The notes below the pieces were generated by a model. That model saw only the letters and a list, made by a program, of their open reading frames with translations, ran no database searches and was not told the DNA's origin. Source: SOKG01 sp964502665 (GTDB lineage Bacteria > Chloroflexota > Dehalococcoidia > SZUA-161). From it: a stretch of 14,972 bases of DNA. The stretch is taken from contig CAZCXP010000055.1 in the NCBI GenBank assembly GCA_964502665.1, positions 1-14,972 on the forward strand, in the 5' to 3' direction. The position numbers and the translations under genes were made by a program. This document shows, piece by piece, positions 1 through 7,329 of this stretch; position 1 is the stretch's first letter, and each line of letters starts with the position of its first letter.

Positions 1-104
1 ACAAACCTCTCCCGTTCGGCTGAGCTCACGGCCGAAGCCTTGAAGGGAGGGGGAATTCACTTTCACCCTCACCTGACCTCTCCCTTCAATGGAGAGGAAT
101 TTGT
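1..104. repeat. Nest of inverted repeats, MITE-like, non-coding
   Basis: No gene is seen from 1 to 200. The first 104 bases hold three layered inverted repeats. The outer pair is ACAAA-CCTCTCC at 1-12 against GGAGAGG-aa-TTTGT at 91-104. A second pair is TTGAAGGGAGGGG (40-52) against CCTCTCCCTTCAA (77-89), with one mismatch. Inside the left part, TTCGGC (15-20) pairs with GCCGAA (31-36) around the small palindrome TGAGCTCA. ACCTCTCCC also occurs twice in direct orientation (5-13 and 76-84). The left edge may be cut off by the window. The GTTCG-CTGAGC wording recalls the element at 13009-13106. A dispersed palindromic repeat is the simplest reading; no transposase or target-site duplication is visible. 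Confidence 0.5.
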
Positions 105-117
105 GTAAAAAGGTTGG

Positions 118-137
118 GGGCGTTCAATTGAACGCCC
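118..137. terminator. Perfect 20-bp palindrome, likely bidirectional terminator (or operator)
   Basis: GGGCGTTC and GAACGCCC form an 8-bp stem around AATT; the 20 bases are perfectly self-complementary. To the right lies TTGCTTTTG, and to the left AAAAAGG, which reads CCTTTTT on the other strand, so either strand could give a weak hairpin-plus-T terminator. No gene is visible just left of it inside the window. Because it lies 6 bp upstream of the carbonic anhydrase -35 box, an operator is the alternative. Confidence 0.45.
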
Positions 138-143
138 TTGCTT

Positions 144-172
144 TTGCGCCGCTCAGGAAAAGAAGCTATAAT
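144..172 (+). promoter_or_regulatory. Promoter of the carbonic anhydrase-like gene
   Basis: A perfect -10 box TATAAT lies at 167-172. A -35 candidate TTGCGC (3 of 6 consensus bases) lies at 144-149, with an ideal 17-bp spacer. Transcription would start near 179, leaving a leader of about 20 bases that contains AGGAGG. The ATG at 171 overlaps the -10 box itself, so it cannot be the start codon if this promoter is used. Confidence 0.6.
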
Positions 173-188
173 GGCCGCGTCTACGACT

Positions 189-194
189 AGGAGG
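189..194 (+). promoter_or_regulatory. Ribosome-binding site that fixes the carbonic anhydrase start
   Basis: A full AGGAGG lies 6 bases before TTG at 201. The other in-frame starts (TTG 138, ATG 171) lie upstream of or within the promoter and lack a comparable site, so this element decides the start. Confidence 0.7.
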
Positions 195-200
195 TTTCGG

Positions 201-707
201 TTGATTAGAAGCTTCAATGGGAAGACACCCAGGATAGCCCAATCTGCCTTCATCAGCGAGGCGGCGTATGTTATCGGCGATGTCGAGATCGGGGAGCACT
301 CGAATGTCTGGCCCGGCGCTGTGATCAGGGCTGACTTCGCCGCCATAAAGATCGGTAGTTATGTCGATATCGAGGACAACTGTACGTTGCATGCGGGAAC
401 TGATATGGAGATCAGCGACAACGTAATAGTGGGACATGGCGCTGTGGTGCATAGCAGTAAAGTGGGGAGCAGGGTGCTCATCGGCATGAACGCTACCACT
501 TTGCATAACTCCGAGATCGGCGATCACAGTATTGTCGGCGCGGGCTCGGTGGTTACTGAGGGCATGGTTATCCCTCCCGGCTCCTTTGTTGTCGGAGTGC
601 CAGCAAAGGTCAAGAGGCAGGTCACTGAGAAACAGAAGGGCTGGATGGAAGGGCATGAGAACTTCTATCCCAACCTGGCGGAGCAATATAAGGAGGAGGG
701 GCTCTAG
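201..707 (+). CDS. Gamma-class carbonic anhydrase-like left-handed beta-helix protein
   Basis: A 168-residue protein built of hexapeptide repeats (for example IGDVEI, IGEHSN, IGSYVD, VGSRVL, IGDHSI), giving a left-handed beta helix that normally trimerises. Family members bind a metal between subunits and hydrate CO2 or are inactive relatives. The three metal-binding histidines are present: His64 in CTLHAG and His79 and His84 in GHGAVVH, with the family's five-residue spacing. Arg43 and Asp45 in VIRAD match the conserved Arg59/Asp61 pair of Methanosarcina Cam. At the positions of Cam Asn73 and Gln75 it has Asp56 and Glu58, so activity is uncertain. The TTG start is chosen for its AGGAGG and the consensus promoter just upstream; length fits the family (about 170). 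It is monocistronic and converges on argS with 5 bp between stops. No signal peptide is seen, so it is probably cytoplasmic. Confidence 0.88.
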   Translation: MIRSFNGKTPRIAQSAFISEAAYVIGDVEIGEHSNVWPGAVIRADFAAIKIGSYVDIEDNCTLHAGTDMEISDNVIVGHGAVVHSSKVGSRVLIGMNATTLHNSEIGDHSIVGAGSVVTEGMVIPPGSFVVGVPAKVKRQVTEKQKGWMEGHENFYPNLAEQYKEEGL

Positions 708-712
708 CGGGC

Positions 713-2371
713 TCACATGTGCTCAGGGGCAGTCATTCCCATGAGACCAAGGGTCTTGGCGAAGACGATCTGGGCTGCATTGACCAGCCTGAGCCGAGCC
801 CGGGTCAGCGCCTCGTCGTCGGAGACGACCCGGCATTGCTTGTAGAAACTGTGGAAAGCGGTTGCCAGCTCCTGGGCGAAGTAGGGCAGGTGGTGGGGTT
901 CGAGATTTCTAGCGGCAAGCTCTATTAGCTCGGGGAACAACGCCATCCTGCGGATCAGGTTGAGTTCAGCATCGGTGGTGAGCAAGGCCACATCCCCGCG
1001 GGTGCAGTCGATATTCCTCTCCTGGGCGAAGCGCTGGATGCTTGCTATGCGTGCGTGCGCATATTGGACGTAATAGACCGGGTTATCAACCGATTCGCGC
1101 TTTGCCAGCTCCATGTCGAAGTCCATTTGGCTGTCTGCGGAGCGTGAGAGAAAGAAGAAACGGCAGGCATCTGCCCCCACCTCGTCCACCAGCTCGCGCA
1201 GGGTGATAAGCTCCCCGGTACGCTTCGAGACTCTGATCACGTTCTCCCCGCGGCGCAGGGTGACCATCTGCGAGATTATTATCCCCAGCTTCTCACGGGC
1301 GACACCCAGTGCACTGATCACCGCCTTCATCCGTGAGACATGACCCTGATGGTCGGCTCCCCAGATGTTGATCACCTTGTCGAAGCCACGTTGCAGAAAC
1401 TTGTTGTAGTGATAGGCGACGTCCGAGGCAAAGTAGGTGGGCAAGCCGTTGCTGCGCACCAGTACGTTATCCTTGTCCTCGCCGAGAGCAGTAGAGACAA
1501 ACCATTGTGCCCCTTCTCTCTCTTCGATGTGGCCACCCTGTCTCAACAGAGCCATCGCCTGTTCATACTGGCTATTTTCAAAGAGGCTGAGTTCGCTGAA
1601 CCAGCTATCGAACTCGACTCCCAGAGACTCAAGGTCTGAGCGAATGGCTTTGATAGTCTTGTCCCGACCGATTGCTCCCAGCTCCTGGATTGCTTCCTCT
1701 GGAGCCAGATCAAGGAAGGCGTCTCCCTTTTCGGCGATAATCTCCTGGGCAAGCTCCACCGGATAAGAGCCCTGGTAGCCATCGGCAGGCATTTCGCTCT
1801 CTTTGCCCAGGGCCTGTAGGTAGCGGCAATAGAGGGAGCGATAGAAAGCGTCCATCTGGTTGCCGGCGTCATTGACATAGTACTCCTTTTCCACAGCATA
1901 GCCAGCGGCGCTGAGCATGTTGGCCAGGGTGCTGCCGAGGACGGCGCCCCGTCCGTGCCCGACGTGGATTGGCCCCGTAGGGTTGACGCTAACGAATTCG
2001 ATCTGGACTCTCGACCCTTTCCCCAGGTCGAGGTTTCCATAATCCTCTCCGGCACTCAATATCTCCTCTACCTGCCGGGTGAGCCATTTACTTGTCAGCA
2101 CGAAGTTGATGAAGCCCGGGGCCGCCACTGATACCCTCTCCACCCCCTCGATTCGAGGCAAGAGGTTTGCCAGTGTCTCGGCTATGGCCATAGGCTCCAT
2201 CCGGGCCGCTCTCCCCATCTTCAGCGGGAGGCTGGAGGCATAATCGCCGTGCTCCGGGTTCTGTGGGTGCTCCAAGGTGATCTCAGGCAGGGCAACCGGT
2301 GGCAGCAGCTCCTTTGCTTGGGCTTCTTTGGCTGCTTGCTCCAGAAGCTCAGCGATTCTGTGTTTAGGCAT
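713..2371 (-). CDS. argS: Arginyl-tRNA synthetase
   Basis: A class I aminoacyl-tRNA synthetase that charges tRNA-Arg with arginine in the cytoplasm; 552 residues, normal for the family. In order: the N-terminal tRNA-recognition domain (about 1-110, with PEHGDYAS at 39-46); the catalytic fold with the HIGH signature as HVGH (136-139) and VNDAGNQ (166-172); WGADHQGH (337-344); a KMSKS-type loop reduced to VSKR (381-384), as in many ArgRS; and the C-terminal DALR anticodon-binding domain, ending in LGLMGMTAPEHM, the usual ArgRS tail. The longest frame starts at GTG 2401, but ATG 2371 gives the expected N-terminus and lies 2 bases after the recG stop, so I chose it. GGGGAG sits about 11 bases upstream, a loose spacing. 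It is the last gene of the fakA-degV-recG-argS operon, so its synthesis probably depends on read-through from recG. Confidence 0.95.
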   Translation of the reverse strand: MPKHRIAELLEQAAKEAQAKELLPPVALPEITLEHPQNPEHGDYASSLPLKMGRAARMEPMAIAETLANLLPRIEGVERVSVAAPGFINFVLTSKWLTRQVEEILSAGEDYGNLDLGKGSRVQIEFVSVNPTGPIHVGHGRGAVLGSTLANMLSAAGYAVEKEYYVNDAGNQMDAFYRSLYCRYLQALGKESEMPADGYQGSYPVELAQEIIAEKGDAFLDLAPEEAIQELGAIGRDKTIKAIRSDLESLGVEFDSWFSELSLFENSQYEQAMALLRQGGHIEEREGAQWFVSTALGEDKDNVLVRSNGLPTYFASDVAYHYNKFLQRGFDKVINIWGADHQGHVSRMKAVISALGVAREKLGIIISQMVTLRRGENVIRVSKRTGELITLRELVDEVGADACRFFFLSRSADSQMDFDMELAKRESVDNPVYYVQYAHARIASIQRFAQERNIDCTRGDVALLTTDAELNLIRRMALFPELIELAARNLEPHHLPYFAQELATAFHSFYKQCRVVSDDEALTRARLRLVNAAQIVFAKTLGLMGMTAPEHM

Positions 2372-2373
2372 AG

Positions 2374-4761
2374 CTAGTTCAACTCCCCTCCACTCTCCCA
2401 CAGTCGGCTGACCTCCCTGGCAAGGAGCCCGTGCTCTGGCTGCCGTAGGTAGGGATCGGCGTCGAAAAGGCGAATTGCTTCCCTGCGGGAAAGCTCCAGA
2501 AGTTCCATGTCGGAGAGCTTGGCCATCTTCAAATCGGGTAGCCCACTCTGGCGGGTGCCGAAGAACTCGCCTGGCCCCCTGAGCTTCAAATCCTCCTCGG
2601 CGAGGGCAAAACCGTCGTGAGTGCGTTGGAGGAGAGAAAGACGCTGCCTTGCATCTGCCGACGGCGTCTCGGCGAGGAGCAGGCAGTAGCTCTGGTGCTC
2701 TGCTCTCCCCACGCGGCCGCGAAACTGGTGTAGCTGCGCCATCCCGAAGCGGTCGGCGCCCTCGATTAGCATCACCGTGGCATTGGGCACATCTACTCCT
2801 ACCTCCACCACCGGCGTCGATACCAGTATGTCAAGATCGCCGCTGCGAAAGCGCCGCATCACCTCTTCCTTTTCCGAACTGGAAAGCCTGCCGTGGAGCA
2901 GTCCCAGCCGCAGTTCGGGGAACACTCCCCGAGAGAGGCGCTCATATTCGGTGATCGCTGCCTTGGTCTCGATAGCTTCCGATTCCTCGATTAGGGGGCA
3001 GATAATGAATGCCTGGTGTCCAACGGCAATCTGTTTGCGAACGAAATCGTAGGCACTTTGCCGCTGCCTGGGGCTGAGCCATTTGGTCTTGATCTCAATC
3101 CTCCCCGGAGGGAGTTCGTCGATTACCGAGAGATCGAGATCGCCGTAGAGGGTGAGCGCCAGAGTGCGTGGGATGGGGGTGGCGCTCATCACCAGGACAT
3201 GGGGAGTAGAACCTTTGGAGCGCAGCTCCGAGCGCTGCATTACCCCGAAGCGATGTTGCTCATCGACCACACACAGCCCTAGCTGCTTGAACTCTACCCC
3301 TTTCTGGATCAGGGCGTGGGTGCCGATTATGAAGTTGATTTCTCCTGATGAGATGCTTTCCTGGAGATGTTGCTTCGAGCTTTCTCTGAGGCCACCGGTA
3401 AGGAGGCCAACGCCGATAGGGTGAGGGAGCAGCGAAGCATAGATGCTGAAGGGCTTGCCATTGCCCGCCTCCCCGCTTGCCCTGCTCAGCAGGCCACATA
3501 TGCTCTCGAAGTGCTGTTCCGCCAATATCTCCGTTGGCGCCATGAGAGCAGCCTGATAGCCGCTGGCGGCAGCCATCAGCATCGCTACTGTGGCGACCAC
3601 TGTCTTGCCGCTGCCGACTTCTCCCTGCAAGAGCCGGCTCATCGGCTTCGATTTGCTCAGGTCCTCCTGAATTTCGCCAAGGGCGCGTTTCTGAGCGGTG
3701 GTCATGGTGAAAGGCAGGGAATTGAAGAAGGGCTCAAGGCAGCGGCCATCGACCTCGAAGGCATTACCTGTTCCCTCTTCCTGCCAGTCTCTTTTCTTAG
3801 ATAGCACGCCGAGCTGGATTAGGAAGAGTTCGTCGAAAGCCAGTCGCCTCCTGGCCTGGTCTTTCCTCAGCTCGTTATCGGGATAGTGCGCTTGTCCGAC
3901 TGCTTCGGAAAGCGGGAGCAGCACAGCTCTCTTTCTGACACCTTCGGGGAGGAAATCCGGCAGCGTGGGCAGCCAACGGTCGAGGGTGCCCTTAACTAGC
4001 CTGCGCACCACCCGAGGCGATAGCCCCGCGGTTAGCGGATAAACGGGCACCAGCCTCCCGGTGTGGATCAGGTCGTTGGCCTCCAGATGCTCCCACTCAG
4101 GGGATTCGAACACTTTCCTCCCGCGAAAGAGGCCCACCCTGCCGCTAATCACCACCTGGCTATTGGGGGTGAGCTTCTTGGCAAGATACGGCTGATTGAA
4201 CCACACAACCCTTATATTGCCCGATTCGTCACCAACGATGGCTTGCGTTGATCGCCTGCGGTTCGATGTGGTCATCTCAGCGGCCTCCCAGATGGTGGCC
4301 ACGATGGTCTGCTCCAACCCCACTTCAAGCTCTGAGATGAGCTTTCTCTGGCTGTAGTCGATATGGCGCCGGGGGAAGAAGTAGAGAAGCTGGTGCAGTG
4401 TCTTCACTCCCAGCTTGCCGAACTTAGTGGCAAGGCTTGAGCTTATACCCTTGATCGATGTAATTGGGGCGTCAAGATATCGGTCGATATCGCTCTCAGG
4501 GCGCCGTCGGGGGGTTTGAGGCAAAGGCTGTGCCTCAGGTATTCCGGTGGCAAGTCGCTCCCGTACGCTCCTGACCCATTTCTCCCGTTCCCCTTCCTCC
4601 AGGGTGGAGTAGCTCAGCGAAAGCAGGCGAGCGAGCTTTGGGTCGGAAGGAGTCAAGTTGCGCAAGAACTTATCCAGGCCGCCCATTACTGCCAGATCGC
4701 GGTATCCTTTGGCCTGCTCCAGTTCGAGGATCTTACGTAACTGCTCGATTGCAACGTTCAA
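2374..4761 (-). CDS. recG: ATP-dependent DNA helicase RecG
   Basis: A superfamily 2 helicase that binds branched DNA, regresses stalled replication forks and processes Holliday junctions. 795 residues, about 100 longer than the E. coli protein because of an N-terminal extension (roughly 1-92), similar in size to Thermotoga RecG. Next comes a helix-hairpin-helix-like IKGISSSLATKFGKLGVKTL (103-122), then the OB-fold wedge (about 145-235). The helicase lobes carry Walker A GEVGSGKT (380-387), DEQH (500-503), MSATPIPRT (525-533), LLHGR (621-625), QFRGRVGR (679-686) and the RecG-specific tail motif LRGPGEFFGTRQSG (727-740). All catalytic motifs are intact. It starts at TTG 4761 with GGAAGGGG about 7 bases upstream. 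The start overlaps the degV stop as TTGA, implying translational coupling. argS begins 2 bases after its stop. Confidence 0.96.
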   Translation of the reverse strand: MNVAIEQLRKILELEQAKGYRDLAVMGGLDKFLRNLTPSDPKLARLLSLSYSTLEEGEREKWVRSVRERLATGIPEAQPLPQTPRRRPESDIDRYLDAPITSIKGISSSLATKFGKLGVKTLHQLLYFFPRRHIDYSQRKLISELEVGLEQTIVATIWEAAEMTTSNRRRSTQAIVGDESGNIRVVWFNQPYLAKKLTPNSQVVISGRVGLFRGRKVFESPEWEHLEANDLIHTGRLVPVYPLTAGLSPRVVRRLVKGTLDRWLPTLPDFLPEGVRKRAVLLPLSEAVGQAHYPDNELRKDQARRRLAFDELFLIQLGVLSKKRDWQEEGTGNAFEVDGRCLEPFFNSLPFTMTTAQKRALGEIQEDLSKSKPMSRLLQGEVGSGKTVVATVAMLMAAASGYQAALMAPTEILAEQHFESICGLLSRASGEAGNGKPFSIYASLLPHPIGVGLLTGGLRESSKQHLQESISSGEINFIIGTHALIQKGVEFKQLGLCVVDEQHRFGVMQRSELRSKGSTPHVLVMSATPIPRTLALTLYGDLDLSVIDELPPGRIEIKTKWLSPRQRQSAYDFVRKQIAVGHQAFIICPLIEESEAIETKAAITEYERLSRGVFPELRLGLLHGRLSSSEKEEVMRRFRSGDLDILVSTPVVEVGVDVPNATVMLIEGADRFGMAQLHQFRGRVGRAEHQSYCLLLAETPSADARQRLSLLQRTHDGFALAEEDLKLRGPGEFFGTRQSGLPDLKMAKLSDMELLELSRREAIRLFDADPYLRQPEHGLLAREVSRLWESGGELN

Positions 4762-5600
4762 TGTTCCCCTTCCACTACGGATACCGCGATCACATGCGGG
4801 CCGACGTGGGCTCCCACTACAGGGCTGACCTTCGACCTATAGATGCGCTCTTTAGGGAACAGAGAGTCCAAACGGTTGATGAGCAGCTCCGCTTCATCAG
4901 GGGTAGTGGCATGTTCAACAGCCAGGCTGCTGATATGGGAGAAGCCAGCTACGAAATCGTAGAGGTAATCAATAGCCTTGGCCCTGCCACGCACCTTGGC
5001 AAAGGGATAGGCCTCGCCATCCTTGATGCCGAGGATCGGATTTATCTTGAGCAGACTTCCCATCAGCGCTTGGGCCTTGCCAACGCGCCCGCCTCTCCTC
5101 AGGTACTCCAGGGTATCAAAGGTAATGCGCACATGCGCTCGAGGGATGATGCGGTGTACTACTTCCACGACCTCGTCAAGGCTGGCCCCAGTTTGAGCCG
5201 ACTGCGCGGCGGCAATGACTATCAAGCCCTGTCCCATTATCCCCGCTCGAGTGTCGATGACCTCAATCCGGCAGCGCTTCTCTATCATATCCTTTGCTAA
5301 TAGGGCGTTATTAAAGGCAGCACCAAATCTGGAGGAGAGATTAACGGAAACGATTTCATCGGTTTCCTCGGCAAGTCTGGTAAAGGCGGCATGGAAATCC
5401 CTGGGGGAGGTGGCGGAGGTGGTGGGAAGAATAGGGCTACTTGCTAGCCTATGGTAAAAATCCTCAGTGCTGAGGTCGATGCCATCACGATATTCCTTGG
5501 TACTGAAACAGACATACTGTGGCACAATAGTAATCCGCAATTCCTGAGCTACAGAAGACGGAATATCAGATGTGCTGTCGGTTACCACCCTGACTACCAC
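4758..5600 (-). CDS. DegV family fatty-acid-binding protein (FakB-like)
   Basis: A 280-residue DegV protein, full length for the family. Characterised relatives (FakB) hold a free fatty acid and present it to the kinase FakA, which makes acyl-phosphate for phospholipid synthesis. Visible family motifs: TDSTSDI (7-13), PTTSATSP (59-66), DTRAGIMGQG (116-125), LEYLRRGGRVGKA (164-176), KINPILGIKDG (185-195) and GAHVGPH (263-269), with the conserved His265. The usual LSSxLSGTY segment reads LSSRFGAAF (88-96): the serine that contacts the fatty-acid carboxylate in S. aureus FakB1 (Ser93) appears to be Gly93, so lipid preference may differ. GTG start at 5600, with AAGGGGG just upstream. It lies 9 bp after the fakA stop and its own stop overlaps the recG start. 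The partner relation to FakA is inferred from family and adjacency. Confidence 0.9.
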   Translation of the reverse strand: MVVRVVTDSTSDIPSSVAQELRITIVPQYVCFSTKEYRDGIDLSTEDFYHRLASSPILPTTSATSPRDFHAAFTRLAEETDEIVSVNLSSRFGAAFNNALLAKDMIEKRCRIEVIDTRAGIMGQGLIVIAAAQSAQTGASLDEVVEVVHRIIPRAHVRITFDTLEYLRRGGRVGKAQALMGSLLKINPILGIKDGEAYPFAKVRGRAKAIDYLYDFVAGFSHISSLAVEHATTPDEAELLINRLDSLFPKERIYRSKVSPVVGAHVGPHVIAVSVVEGEH

Positions 5601-5609
5601 AAAGCCCCC

Positions 5610-7217
5610 TTATTCTACCGAGACGATGCAGTTATAGTATGGTTGTCCACCTGCAACCACCTCTACTTCCTGAGAGGGGTATTTCTTCTGCACTAATTCC
5701 GCTATTTGCTCAGCTTCGCTGCTCTCTGTGCCCGCCCCGTAGTAGATGGTGATCAGTCCCCCCTCTTCGACACCCATCATAGCCAGCAGATCGAGGATAA
5801 CCTGCGGCATGCTGCCATCAGCGATTACCAGCCTACGGTCGAGGAAGGCGATGGCCTGTCCTTTCTTGACCGAGAGGCCGTCGAGCTCCATGGACCGCAC
5901 CGCTGTGGTGATCTCTCCGCTACGCACCGTTGACAGCGCCTTCTTCATGGCGGCGGAGTTTCCCTCCAAATCAACATCATGATTCAAGGCAAGAAGCGCT
6001 GCTATCCCCTGGGGGATGGTCTTTGTCGGCACTACCTCTACCTTCTTCTGTGTCAGTGCCGAAACCTGGCCCGCTGCCAGCAGAATGTTGGGGTTATTGG
6101 GTAGCAGGATAACCTTGTCCGAAGGCGCTGACTCTACAGCCAGGAGAAGCTCCTGAACGCTGGGGTTCATGGTCTCGCCACCGGGGACTACTATAGTCGC
6201 CCCGATGCTGTAGAACGCCTCGGTGAGCCCTTCGCCGGAGGCCACAGTTATCGTGGAGATGGCGGCCGAAGATGACTGAGGCTGAGCTACAATGAAGTCA
6301 CGGTGCTGTTCGTCCATATTCTCCACTTTAACCTGCCGCAGGGTGCCCAAAGAAGTGGCGTAACTCAGGGCAGCCCCGGGGTCGAAGGTGTGCAGGTGGG
6401 CCCTTATCGTAGATTCATCGCCAACTACCAGGACGGATTCGCCAATGGTGATTAGCTTCTGTCTGGCAGCTTCTACGTTGAGGTCTTTGCCCTGAAGCAG
6501 AAACTCGGTGCAGTAACCGTATCGGGCGTCCTCTGCCAGACCCTGGCTGATGCTGGCTGCGGCCTCCACTGGCACGTTCTCAGCCTCTTCCCGCTCACCG
6601 CGCAGACAGCGAAGTGCGCCATCAAGTACTACGTAGAGCCCTTGCCCCCCGGCATCCACCACCCCGGCCTGGCGCAGCACCGGGAGCAGCGTTGGCGTCC
6701 TCGCCACCGAGGCTCTGGCCTCATCGACAATGACTTCCATAATCGCCAGCAAGTCACCGTTATGGGAGGCGTTCCCAGTCTGGGCAGCGGCGGCGACTTC
6801 GCGAATGACGGTGAGGATGGTCCCTTCGACTGGCTTGCTCATCCCTTTATAGGCCAGAGCGGATGACTCGACTAGGGCAGCGGCGAGGTCATCGCCATCA
6901 AAGGAGTGCTTGCCATCCAGCCCCTTGGCCAATCCACGAAAGATTTGGGATAGGATCACACCGCTGTTCCCTCTGGCCCCCATGAGGGAACCCTTTGCCA
7001 TCGCCTGGGCTACGGTCGCCGCACTCCCGTCGGTGCAGCGACTGGCCTCCTCCATCGCCGCCCGCATGGTCAGAAGCATATTAGTGCCGGTATCGCCATC
7101 GGGCACGGGGAAGACGTTAAGCGTGTTGATGGACTGAGCGTTGCGCTCCAGGGAGCGGGTGGCAGCGCTGAACATCGCTCTGAGGTCACGCCCATCGCAC
7201 GAGGTTATCTCGCTCAC
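5610..7217 (-). CDS. fakA: Fatty acid kinase FakA-type protein (DhaL/DAK2 domain, YloV family)
   Basis: A 535-residue cytosolic kinase subunit. The family phosphorylates fatty acids delivered by FakB/DegV proteins. The N-terminal DhaL domain (about 8-205) carries the nucleotide and Mg site FPVPDGDTGTN (36-46, Asp40 and Asp42), GARGNSGVILSQ (80-91) and VDAGGQGL (187-194). The middle domain has Cys236 plus His274 and His276 (AHLH), the zinc ligands seen in S. aureus FakA. The C-terminal DegV-like part has VVPGGETMNPS (343-353), LLPNNPN (371-377), VVPTKTIPQGIAAL (395-408) and the terminal NCIVSVE. The open frame extends to TTG 7271, but there a GAGG abuts the codon. GTG 7217 has AGGAG at an 8-base spacing and gives the normal MxxIxxxDGxxLRxMF N-terminus, so I chose it. 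First gene of the operon, with a strong promoter about 110 bases upstream. Confidence 0.92.
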   Translation of the reverse strand: MSEITSCDGRDLRAMFSAATRSLERNAQSINTLNVFPVPDGDTGTNMLLTMRAAMEEASRCTDGSAATVAQAMAKGSLMGARGNSGVILSQIFRGLAKGLDGKHSFDGDDLAAALVESSALAYKGMSKPVEGTILTVIREVAAAAQTGNASHNGDLLAIMEVIVDEARASVARTPTLLPVLRQAGVVDAGGQGLYVVLDGALRCLRGEREEAENVPVEAAASISQGLAEDARYGYCTEFLLQGKDLNVEAARQKLITIGESVLVVGDESTIRAHLHTFDPGAALSYATSLGTLRQVKVENMDEQHRDFIVAQPQSSSAAISTITVASGEGLTEAFYSIGATIVVPGGETMNPSVQELLLAVESAPSDKVILLPNNPNILLAAGQVSALTQKKVEVVPTKTIPQGIAALLALNHDVDLEGNSAAMKKALSTVRSGEITTAVRSMELDGLSVKKGQAIAFLDRRLVIADGSMPQVILDLLAMMGVEEGGLITIYYGAGTESSEAEQIAELVQKKYPSQEVEVVAGGQPYYNCIVSVE

Positions 7218-7225
7218 ACCAGGTT

Positions 7226-7230
7226 CTCCT
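7226..7230 (-). promoter_or_regulatory. Ribosome-binding site that fixes the fakA start
   Basis: On the minus strand AGGAG (7230-7226) lies 8 bases before GTG 7217. It argues against the longer frame from TTG 7271, which would add 18 residues the family normally lacks. Confidence 0.65.
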
Positions 7231-7291
7231 AATTCACTGGCCTCTTCATGCGCCAACTCGGTGTCGCCCAACCTCGTAATCTGGAATTCGC

Positions 7292-7320
7292 TTGCAAGAC
7301 TGTGCTGGTTATGCTATTCT
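7292..7320 (+). promoter_or_regulatory. Promoter candidate for rpmB (extended -10)
   Basis: TTGCAA (7292-7297), a 17-bp spacer and TATTCT (7315-7320), each matching 4 of 6 consensus bases. TG at 7312-7313 gives an extended -10 (TGcTATTCT). Transcription would start near 7327, leaving a leader of about 43 bases to the rpmB TTG. It lies in the stretch that the facing fakA promoter would transcribe. Confidence 0.5.
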
Positions 7321-7329
7321 TAAGCTTGA

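Noticed and set aside
138..200. Upstream starts TTG 138 and ATG 171 for the carbonic anhydrase
   Set aside because: They lie before or inside a perfect -10 box; TTG 201 has AGGAGG at 6 bases.
7247..7266. Leader peptide (MKRPVN) in the fakA leader
   Set aside because: It has six codons with no ribosome-binding site, and its stop overlaps the fakA site by chance-level sequence.
7218..7271. 18-residue N-terminal extension of fakA from TTG 7271
   Set aside because: GAGG directly abuts that TTG, leaving no spacing, whereas GTG 7217 has AGGAG at 8 bases and the family's normal N-terminus.
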